64,000 nucleotides of DNA from Diphasiastrum complanatum. Lineage: Eukaryota; Streptophyta; Lycopodiopsida; Lycopodiales; Lycopodiaceae. A model generated the notes under the pieces. It worked only from the letters and a program-made list of their open reading frames with translations, was not told where the DNA came from and did no database searches. The stretch is from NCBI GenBank assembly GCA_029204225.1, contig CM055095.1, forward strand, positions 11,009,506 through 11,073,505, read 5' to 3'. The first letter of the stretch is position 1; the number at the start of each line of letters is the position of its first letter. Positions 55,580 to 64,000 of this stretch are shown here, one piece after another. The translations under genes and the position numbers were made by a program.

Positions 55580-56335
55580 ATGGTTGCCCCTGGAGGTGTT
55601 CCACAAGAAGTCAATCCAATCATTGTTAGAAGAGAACCCCGATTGGATCTACCCAAATATAATGGATTAACAGATCCCATTAGATTTCTTCTGATCTATG
55701 CTGAATTCCGTGGAGTCTATGGTGAGATTTATCCTCAAGATAAACTTAAGTTGTTTCCTATGGCCTTAACAGGCACAACACAAGATTGGTACTATAATCA
55801 AGACGAAACTGAGCATACAGATTGGGAGGTTGTAAAACGAGCCCTTATCACACGGTTGAAACCGCGATAGTTTATGGAAGACCCTTTCCTACTGTTAAGT
55901 AAAATTAAAATGGAAAAGAGGGAAATGGTTTGAGATTACATTGAACGGGTGAAACGTCTTGGATCTGAATGCGAACATGAGCTGATTAACAAGAATGCCA
56001 TGATTATGTGGTTTTTGTCAGGTCTACCTAAACGGATCAGACGTGAGCTGAAACACCATAATGAGTATGCACTCTTGCAAAATGCTATGGACGATGCAAT
56101 TCGGGAGGAGGATGAAGATTCAGATGATCAGCCAAATATCAGTATGTTGCCACAGTAGGGCAGACTACTACAACATCCACCACTATTGCATCAACGAATG
56201 CCAACGCTACTGTAGAAATGATGCTTAATGAGTTCCAGAAACTTGGGAAGAACCCACAAAAACAGATGGAAAAGTCACAGTTGCAATTTGATGAGAAGAT
56301 CAAAGCATTGGAAAATTTCCATGGGAATGCTCAAA
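55580..56335 (+). pseudogene. Ty3/gypsy gag, element G3, truncated
   Basis: ATG at 55580 (MVAPGGVPQEVNPIIVRR) with the gag domain (TDWEVVKRALITRLKPR, LPKRIRRELKHHNEYALLQN). Stops occur at 55868 and near 55932, and an indel lies near 56153. Homology ends near 56335 after AAAGCATTGGAAAATTTCCA, before the zinc knuckles. Confidence 0.85.
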
Positions 56336-56999
56336 TCTAGATGTGTACTGAACCTCAAGTGGATGCAATAGTTCTATTGTCTTTTTCTCATGAATTTACA
56401 TCTCTACCTTACTTCAGTGACTCATGGTTGATTTAACCAATGAAACTTCTCCGATGCTAAAATATTTTTCTTTCACTCTTTTTTTTTTCTTATATCTATA
56501 TACATATATATACATTGCTCACAATATATATATATATATATATTCTCCGACCCTCATCTTCATCATTTTTTTTTTTCAATCTCAGACTCCTAAATCACAC
56601 AATTATGCCCCTTTTCAGACAACATAGAGGATATGCCCATCTCAATGTAATATAGAGTGCAAGGAACATGGATGCAACCATCAAATAGGCATGAAGTGAT
56701 GTCAATCGTTCTGTGTCTAGAACAATGCAATTATGTCAGTGAGTGATTCTTTTCTCCACAACAAAGATATCCTCCTCTATTTGTAGGCTTTCTTGCAGAG
56801 ACCAGTTCTAGGGGTACTCAGGGGTGGAGGTTGAAACATCACCATCTATCAGTAGGGGATTTGCATCTGCAAGGAATCTGTGTTGGAATATCTCAAATAA
56901 TGTCTTTTTTTTCTTTGGGAGGTCTATCGCATATTTTCAAATATAGGAAGATGTAAAATCCTTTCTCCATCTTTTTGTTGGGGTTACACCACCTCCTGG
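56336..56999. other. No clear gene; contains (TA)n
   Basis: AT-rich with TATATATATA at 56525-56542. The part at 56600-56700 may be related to 22260-22400 (weak). In minus-strand sense it lies after a gypsy pol stop codon, where a 3' LTR is expected, but no TG...CA boundary is clear. Confidence 0.4.
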
Positions 57000-57390
57000 T
57001 CAGACATATATTATTGGGTTGATTTTGACGATGTTGGTTCGGTGCTTAAACACCTCACCTTGCAAATCCACCAGTTTCACTGTATCGTTCTCATAAAGTT
57101 TCTTCACAATGGAAGGTCCACTCCATCTGAAAGTCAATTTTTGGGGCATAAGATCCTTTTATCTTTCGTTCATGGGTCAATTTCATACTTTTGTTGAACG
57201 TCTCTTGATGGAGTAGGGAAGCCAGTCTTTCCTCATCTAACTCTTGTAATGTCGCAATACGTTGCTGCATAGATTCCTTCATCCCTAAATTGTGTGTCAT
57301 GGCGAATCTTAGCATGAATAGCTCTATTAATACACACATTCGTGTCCATAGACAAACTAGTGAAAGACAATGATCTACTGAGCCCAAAGT
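57000..57390 (-). pseudogene. Ty3/gypsy integrase C-terminus with GPY/F-type module
   Basis: Minus strand: MQQRIATLQELDEERLASLL and a helix, then after a frameshift near 57130 the segment WSGPSIVKKLYENDTVKLVD, LQGEVFKHRTNIVKINPIIY and a TGA stop at 57000-57002. The W-x-GP...V...V.L.D...G..F..N...VK order is the GPY/F module at the end of gypsy integrases. The catalytic core that should lie to the right is replaced by plus-strand gag-like sequence. Confidence 0.85.
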
Positions 57391-59110
57391 CCATAATGAA
57401 GAACTACTATATCGGATTACTCGATAAGGTCAAGTTTGTTATGAAAAAAATTGCATCCTACACTTCATTGCCACAAATCTGTCAAGATGCGGTCATTATG
57501 AAAAATCTTACCTTAAGAAACAAAGTAGATCATTCTCATCTAAACGTAGAAATATCAAAATCTGAAGTCAAAATAATATGAAGGTTCAACGCTAGTCAAG
57601 CAGACAAGGGAGGAAGGCTAAGAATCATCTAGAAGTGCAATAGATTCAAGCATATCTTGTACAATAAGTTACCACGAACCTAGTACTTCAAGTTCTGATT
57701 GTCATCAAACGCAAGCTCGCAAGGCAAAGTTTTTTGAGAAGGACCAATGTACATACTGCTTTGAGAATCATCCAAGTACAAGATGTCCAATCACGAATTT
57801 GTGCTTTGTACAAAGACAAAGTGCAAAGTAGCAAGTTTGACAACAAGATCCAACAGTTCGAAGGTAAAAATCAAAATCAAGCTGACAAGGAGTTCACCAA
57901 GTGGATGGATGTCAAATTGATCCATCTAAATCATGAGTTTCTCCAATGAAAAGTGGACAAGTGGAACTGTTGGTCATATCATCTTGCATGTCACCGAACT
58001 CACAAGAAGCCATAATGGGCCTACTGGTTTATCTTGTGGAAGATCCTATGGGATGTCCATTACTTGTGTATGATTATGAACTCAGAGAAGATGATATATT
58101 GCACATGATATGATGCTTTGGACGCGGAGGAAGACATCACCGAGCCGATTGTCCACATCGAAGTGATCCATCAACATTCGAACCTATGTGTGGACAATGC
58201 GAAGTTAACAATCCATGCATGGGTTTTCCAGTGTGGAGCTCAAAAATAGCTAGAAGCAATTTGGTATATGTAGATCGACATCATGCACCTATGTTGTCCA
58301 GTTCACACACAGACTTAATGTGCTATAAGCTACAAATATTAGTGCTCATGGGTATAAAACAAGTGAAGAACAAGTCAATTTGATAAAAGTTCCAAACTAC
58401 GTAGATGTATCCATGGGAAAACCGACGAGAACATCACAAAAGATAGAGCTCGTATAATCTACCAAGCCAATGGTAGCTGAGGAAGTCAAGAAAATGACAA
58501 CCGATGCAGTCCCGTGTATTTTACCAAGTCTCTTGGCACAATCATTGCAAAGATTTCTTGTTGATGAATTATAAAGGGAGCCTGTGTCAACAGAGCCACC
58601 TGAATGCAACTCAGCACAAGGTCCAAGGAAAAATATGACCACGCAGCCTTCAATTGGAAGGTGCAATATCAAGGGAGAGACTAAGGTTGATGATTGTCCT
58701 TCAATGACCAAGATTCAACCAAAGTCTGATTGTTTCACAAAGCAACAGACCACCAACACAATGCCAAATCTAAGTATATCCTTTTCTTAAAAGTCCAAAT
58801 CTAGGGAATTGAAGCCCAAATAGGCCAACTGTACAACAAGAACCTATGCCTTGTCCTCAATTGATAAGATTTTGTGCGGAAGAAATTTGTCAGATTTACC
58901 ACGAATACCTAGATAGACAAAGTAGTCGAGCAAACAAGCCCTATACACTTTACGAATTGAGAGAGACCACGACAATACCATGGGGAGAAGTAGCGCCGAT
59001 CTATCATGATCAACATAACCAGTCTTATCATTAAACTTAGCTTTTGTAAAGTTCCTAAGTTGCGAAACACAACTTGTCCTCAAGAAACACAAAGTGATCT
59101 TGATGGTCAA
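57391..59110 (+). pseudogene. Decayed gypsy-type gag with knuckle remnants (element K)
   Basis: Broken plus-strand frames. Near 57745-57800 CTYCFENHPSTRC has CX2CX3HX4C spacing; near 58110-58145 CFGRGGRHHRADC is a damaged knuckle; near 58186-58215 CGQCEVNNPC lacks the His. 58397-58790 is the plus-strand copy of the MGKPTRTSQKTEL family seen at 19579-19899. The gag N-terminal domain is not clear. A stretch with CTCTATAAGAGGG (59161-59173) and CCTAATAAAACC (59212-59223) right after it suggests LTR promoter and polyadenylation sequence. Confidence 0.6.
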
Positions 59111-59240
59111 GATCTTGATCTTGATGGAGCTTCAGTAGCCAATCAGATTGAAGGGGGCTCACTCTATAAGAGGGAGCCATTTCCTTTGTATTTGATCATC
59201 TTCTACTCTTCCTAATAAAACCATGTCTAGTTCATCTTGG

Positions 59241-59244
<4 letters not shown>

Positions 59245-59294
<50 letters not shown>

Positions 59295-59301
59295 CCCCTC
59301 T
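59245..59301. repeat. (TC)n microsatellite
   Basis: Long TC run with few interruptions. It occupies the place where the primer-binding site of the antisense LTR to its right would be. Confidence 0.95.
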
Positions 59302-59306
59302 CTCGA

Positions 59307-60006
59307 TGTAGGGAGTAGTAATTCGATGGTCTATCAAAAGGGGTAGAACACTTGGATAGGAACCTAATTATGCTTAGTTGCTAGTTTAGATGCTTTTTAC
59401 ACTATATCTCTAACTCTAGCCCAATTTAACTCTACTTTCACTAACACTAACCACAAGCATACATCAACATGATAGGTGAAAGAAAAGAGAGAGAGAGAGA
59501 TATGAGATGGAGGTTAGCTCATGTGCTCAATATGCATGCTAAAGGAAAAGCCATAACAGGCTAAAAAAAGAGCAATAGAAATGAAAAACAATAAGGATAC
59601 ATCAAGAGTGATTAGCACACGAGGATGCTTGGCTCTCCAATTTGGTAGAGTTTTCTCCTCTCTATTAGCCACTTGCTTCCCATTGGGTACTTGCAAGAAG
59701 GTAGGATTGAATTCCTAGCCCTTCAAAAGAAACACAAACTAATCTATGATGCACAAAAAAGCACACCCCACCTAACACCACTTTGACTTTTGACTAATTA
59801 CAAAACTTAGAGAACTTAAGTTAACTTAAACTTTGGCCTTCTAATATTATTTTAAGCACATGGCCCAGATTCTAGCTTATTCAAAATAAATTATTTACAA
59901 GTGCTCATTGGGCTATGGGCTTACGCTCACAGGATGCCATGACCCTCACAACTTATTTCTACTAATTTCGGCTATTTTATTTATATACATGGAAATATCC
60001 ACAACA
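59307..60006 (-). repeat. Gypsy LTR (element J2), minus strand
   Basis: On the minus strand starts TGTTGTGGATATTTCC at 60006 and ends CCCTACA at 59307, like the LTR at 30177-30975. The coiled-coil ORF region lies upstream in reading direction, so this is the 3' LTR of that element. Confidence 0.82.
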
Positions 60007-61600
60007 GGGCCTCCGACCTGAAGTAGTGTCGGTCCCTCGGCACTATGGTGTTTAGTAATGCCCCCATTCTGCTCGTCTTTGTTGGATGATGTAGCCTGTG
60101 ACTTCTTCCATGAATTCCAATCATTTGGTGGTTTTTACATCCTTGGAGGTTAGGATGACGCCGGTTAGTAAAAATTGGTCGATCCATACTTGAAATCTGT
60201 TGATTCGTTTATCGCCTAATGACGCTACTCTATAGTACACTCTAGCCACTCAGAAATGGGTTAGGATAAAAAAAGGTGGGGGGTAAGAAGTCATCCCATT
60301 TTGTGGAGATGCCCATCAAAAATTCTAAGTCTCGGACAATTTTTGCAGATGCGCGAACCGTGGGATCGGGACACTGGTTATAGGATTTCTAAAATTGAAC
60401 GAGAGCCCTTTTAGCATCTATAGCAGTGCCCCACCCATGCTTCCGAGTGAATCCTTGACCAGTTCATTGTCTTTATGTTAATCTCGTCCAGTGGTGTGCC
60501 AAATTCCATCCATTTGGATCGTCATTGATAGGGGATGAAATGTGGGTCGGTCTGCAGTTGGCGTGGGCTTGCCACATAGGCCTTGATGGCCTTGATATTT
60601 TTCTCAAATTGTCGTTGCCGCCATTTAGGCTGTGGAGCCAATGCTGCAAGGTAGGCAAGCTCATTGATTTTGATGTCCTTTATTGAGAAAGATAATTGCC
60701 AGCCATCGCATGAGGATTCATATGGGTATTGGACTAGATACACGTTGATTTCGTCCCCTACCATCTTCGGTTTGCAAAAGGCTCGGCTGACAGATATCAA
60801 GCGAGAACCCAGGGAGGTGGATGCTTGTTGTTCCTCCCTAATCTGCCCTTGACTTGTTTCTACACCCTAATTGATATCTGGGCCCTGGTCCTAGGCTTGA
60901 TCTTGTGTATCATGCCCTGCTGCGTGTGGTCCTTGATCCTAGCCCAAACTGGCCTGTGTAGCTTCAAATGTTGGCGGTGCTGGAATTACCACCGGCGCTA
61001 TTGGTTGTTGTTGCCCCACATGTCGTTGGCAGGGCTTAAGAGCGCCACTTGCTTGTGCAAGCTTTTGTATGGCGTGTTGGCGGTAGTTGTTGAAATCAGC
61101 GTTTGTTGGTATCATCCCACTTGCATCGTTAAAAGATCCATCTTGTTTTGGCTGAGAGGGCAGTTGGTGGGGACGTGCTGGGCTAACCAAACTGCTTGTT
61201 GTTGTTGCAGGCTCTGCACCTCCACTCCTAGGCGTTCATTCTCTGTTTCAAGTATTAGTAGCCATGGGCCTGGAGCGGGGCTAGACGCTGCTTTGCTTAC
61301 TGTTGGATCTCCTGGACCTTTGCTTGGGCACTTGTCACTTGAAGAGGGTCTTGATATATCTTTGGAGAACTTTTCCATGTTGTTGCAGCTTTAGGAGTTA
61401 GTCCTTTTCTGTCTGCTCATGTTGGATGGCTACCTGCAGGTCTTGCTTGGTGGGACTAGCACAAAGAACAACTATATATTGCAACTTTTCCAATGGTTTT
61501 ACATAATAGTCCAAATTCGTCATAATACAAAATCGACGGATTATAAAAAAATCCAAAAAGCATGCAAATTTATACAAGCCAATAGGCAACAGTCATACAA
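60007..61600 (-). pseudogene. Coiled-coil ORF region of element J2, function unknown
   Basis: Minus strand, reading from the right: TKQDLQVAIQHEQTEKD near 61420-61400; MEKFSKDISRPSSSDKCPSK from 61378; a helix ILETENERLGVEVQSLQQQQ that should form a coiled coil; a Gln/Pro-rich part (GQQQPIAPVVIPAPPTFEAT) near 60990; then FCKPKMVGDEINVYLVQYPY and IKDIKINELAYLAALAPQPK at 60800-60640. Frames shift several times. It lies between a 3' LTR and a copia insertion, with no RT or integrase, so it is either the extra ORF that some plant gypsy elements carry after pol or a non-autonomous element's only ORF. I recognise no domain. Confidence 0.55.
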
Positions 61601-61891
61601 AAAATTTTATTAAATGAAAAATATTACAAAGCCTGGTTCTTCAATGTCTACTCTATTTCCGACACTTTCATTAATGAGAGTTGCAATTTAGAATCATGCA
61701 ACAATTTTCTTCATTCATACGGATCCAAGAGCTCATAGTTTTCATACTTACTCATATCAACATACACAACATACAATGCAAAATGTGATGATCCAATCAT
61801 GGAAATTATGTCCTCCAAGAAAATGAGAAAGTGTCTTCATGGCCATTATCATTGTTTCACCATGTTGATGAAACTTTGAATGGGCAACACT
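61356..61891. repeat. Duplicated segment, copy 2 (partner at 7496-8113)
   Basis: See 7496-8113. Here it is contiguous with the J2 coiled-coil ORF on the left and with the LTR of copia E on the right, so this is the more complete, probably ancestral arrangement. Confidence 0.85.
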
Positions 61892-62439
61892 TGTGAAAGA
61901 TTTCAACTAGTTTTGCTATTTTAGTCATATTTGTATATTTGGCAATCGGGGTCATTTTTCATATTAGACTTAGAGTTTGACTTTTTGAAGTTATATTAAT
62001 CTAAAAGAATTTGAATACATACTTTTGGAAAGTGTGGGAAAGTATAGAACACGAGTTTTGGAGAGATTCAATTTGAGTAGTAGATACATTGAATCTAGTC
62101 ACAAAAATAGTGGCGTTTTCATTATGGAGGGAAACCAAAGTTTGAATTTAGTTTTGGACGTACTATAAAAGGATGTAACTCATGGGAAGAGAAGACATTA
62201 TCTCTCTCTTCTATCATTCAAGCTTATACATGGCCCTCTTTGGTTCTACTTGTGATATCTTACAATTTTGTGTGTAGAATGTTCATTAAATGCTATTTTC
62301 AGATCCACACGTGTGAAATACATAAGAGAATTGAGAAGTTTCATATCTTTGTGATATCCTTTAGAAAATATTTGTTGTTGTTCAAAGGAGTGCTTTGTGT
62401 ATTGAAACAGGTTGAAAGAGAGGATCGGGTCATTGCTAC
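61892..62439 (+). repeat. 5' LTR and leader of copia element E
   Basis: Starts TGTGAAAGATTTCAAC; TATA box ACTATAAAAGG near 62160; a TC-rich R region; palindrome CACACGTGTG at 62306-62315. No TGGTATCAGAGC primer site is found before the gag ATG, so the LTR end and part of the leader appear to be deleted. Confidence 0.78.
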
Positions 62440-63150
62440 ATGGCTGCATCAAGTGGAGTCATGTTGGAAGCCAATGATAGGTTTACCTCAAATAGCTATT
62501 CATTGTGGAAAGTGGGGATGGAATCATTTCTTGAGATGAATGATGTTTTGGGTATTGTTGTAGGTTTGGAAGAGAGACCACCAACATAACAACATCAAAT
62601 GAAGTATAACAAGAGGGCCAAAAGGGCTCTACACATGATAAAGATGAATATTACCAATGAGCTTCTCAAGGAAGTTGGTAAGAGTACTTCGTCAAAGGAT
62701 GCTTGGGATTCATTGAAGAAGCTTTATGAATCCAAGTCTACTTCTATAGTGTTGACTCTAAGAAGACAAATCTTTTCTTGTTTGCAAAAGAGTGAAGAAA
62801 GTTGAAATACTTTTATTTTGAGAGTGAAACCTTTGAATGACGAGTTAGCTTGCATTGATGAGAGCATTAAGGAAGGAGAGCTTGTTCAAGTTATTGTTAA
62901 TGGATTGCTAGATGCTCATGCTAACATTGTTCAAAGTCTTGCTATTCAAAAGACTTTGCCAAGTTTGATTGATCTTCAAGAGATCTTGATCAATGAAGAA
63001 TATATGCTTCAAGGAAGAGGTGATTCTTCATCAACATCTCAAGTTGGAGAGGAGGCTATGTTCATCAAGCACAAATTCAAGGGAAAAGGCAAAACTTAGT
63101 GGTCTAAAGGGCAAGATCAAGGGGAGGCTTTTTCAAATGGCAAAAAGAAA
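62440..63150 (+). pseudogene. Ty1/copia gag of element E
   Basis: ATG at 62440 (MAASSGVMLEANDRFTSN), close to gag of element B and to fragment M. Stops: TAA at 62587, TGA near 62803, TAG near 63097. The zinc knuckle at about 63163-63210 reads CFHFGINGHFASEC: the second Cys of CX2CX4HX4C is Phe, so RNA binding would be impaired. The basic KGKGK stretch precedes it. Confidence 0.9.
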
Positions 63151-64000
63151 GATAGATCAAAGCGCAAGTGCTTCCATTTTGGCATCAATGGACACTTTGC
63201 AAGTGAGTGCTACAAGAAGAAGAGAGATCAAGGAGACAAGCAAGGTAATCTTACTCTTGATGAGGATGGTTTGGATGTTCAAAATGAAAATGATGATGGT
63301 TTTGTGATGTCTTCATGTATGCTTGTTAATGATGTAGATCTATGGTGGATTGATAGTGCAGCAAGTTCACACATGACTTTTCACAAAGAGTACTTCACTA
63401 CTTTGTTGGCATATGGAGATGACAATAGGGTGATCTACACGGCCAATGATGGTGAGTGTGCAATCAAAGGGATTGGCGCGATTCCTATTTCTCTCTCTAC
63501 AAATAGGAATATTCATTTGGGAGATGCTTGTATGATCAGATTGAAGGATATCTTGATTGCAAAAAGTAAAGGCAAGGGAAGTTGTTCAAACTAGATGCTT
63601 GTGTTATTGCTAACCAGGTTGGATGTGTTTCAAGAGAGAAAATCACTATTCAAGAGGTTTGGCATATATGGATGAGAACCTAAACTTCAAGTCATTGGAG
63701 ATAATGACTAGAAACCAAGTTGTAATTAGTCTTCCAAGTTCCTTGAAAGTATCAATCATTTTTGTTAGTCTTGTGCTTTGTCAAAGTCACATAGACTACC
63801 TTATACTAGATCTACTTGTAGATCTACAAAGCCTTTTCAAGTTGTACATTCGGATATTCATGGAATTACTACAATTAGTAATAGTGGAGCTAAGATGTAT
63901 GTAACTTTTATTGATGATTTTAATAGATTTTGTTGGATCTATTGACTAAAGAATAGTTGTTAGCCAAATTTTTGACACAAAAAATCGGGCTAATTTGGAA
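63151..64000 (+). pseudogene. Ty1/copia protease and integrase start of element E, runs off window
   Basis: LWWIDSAASSHMT near 63342-63380: the catalytic DSG reads DSA. Later GKLFKLDACVIANQ near 63575-63615 and, in another frame, CALSKSHRLPYTRS near 63772 followed by QVVHSDIHG (first catalytic Asp of integrase, near 63855) and YVTFIDDFNRFCW. Several frameshifts and stops. It confirms the copia order gag-protease-integrase and continues beyond 64000. Confidence 0.87.

Noticed and set aside
60825-61394. 189-codon Cys/Trp-rich plus-strand ORF
   Set aside because: Shadow of the minus-strand coiled-coil ORF; composition follows complementing Gln/Ala/Pro codons.

Overview
This window looks like nuclear DNA of a land plant (or close relative) from a large, repeat-filled genome. 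It is AT-rich and has no rRNA, tRNA, CRISPR, operon or bacterial-type gene. Nearly all recognisable coding sequence is LTR-retrotransposon gag or pol in various states of decay. Two primer-binding sites typical of plant elements are visible: initiator-Met (TGGTATCAGAGC at 5139) and Asp-like (TGGCGCC...GGGGA at 54782). The lineage (fern, lycophyte, gymnosperm or other) cannot be fixed by reading alone.

Layout. 1-4.2 kb: nearly complete Ty1/copia element A with its 3' LTR, one in-frame stop and one frameshift. 4.5-7.1 kb: second copia, B (5' LTR, Met PBS, leader, intact gag), cut off by an antisense LTR. 7.1-9.9 kb: three copies of a related LTR family, a duplicated segment and a G-tract. 10.2-11.5 kb: an LTR split by a solo LTR with a 5-bp target duplication. 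11.5-16 kb: dispersed repeats and a copia protease remnant. 16.8-17.9 kb: short spliced gene-like segment between two microsatellites, the best non-transposon candidate. 19.4-21.4 kb: antisense copia remains. 22.7-26.4 kb: antisense Ty3/gypsy gag and LTR. 26.9-30.0 kb: head-to-tail array of five LTR copies without internal domains. 30.2-31.0 kb: another gypsy LTR with an Asp-type PBS.

31-44.6 kb: antisense gypsy-type ORFs, including two copies (34.7-36.4 and 43.0-44.6 kb) of a gag fused to an integrase fragment at the same deletion junction, plus an LTR-like stretch dense in the palindrome CACACGTGTG. 44.75-56.3 kb: three same-strand copies (G1, G2, G3) of one gypsy family joined through LTRs; these are the same LTRs as in the array. 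57-59.1 kb: an antisense gypsy integrase tail beside a decayed plus-strand gag. 59.3-61.6 kb: antisense LTR plus a coiled-coil ORF. 61.9-64 kb: copia E, running off the window.

No cooperating host pathway is present. The genes are related only as parts of retroelements: gag makes the particle, protease matures it, reverse transcriptase/RNase H copies RNA to DNA, and integrase inserts it. Every copy here looks defective or incomplete. The most unusual material is the LTR-only tandem array, the recurrent TTCACACGTGTGAA palindrome across several LTR families, the shared-deletion gag-integrase pair, and the spliced gene fragment.
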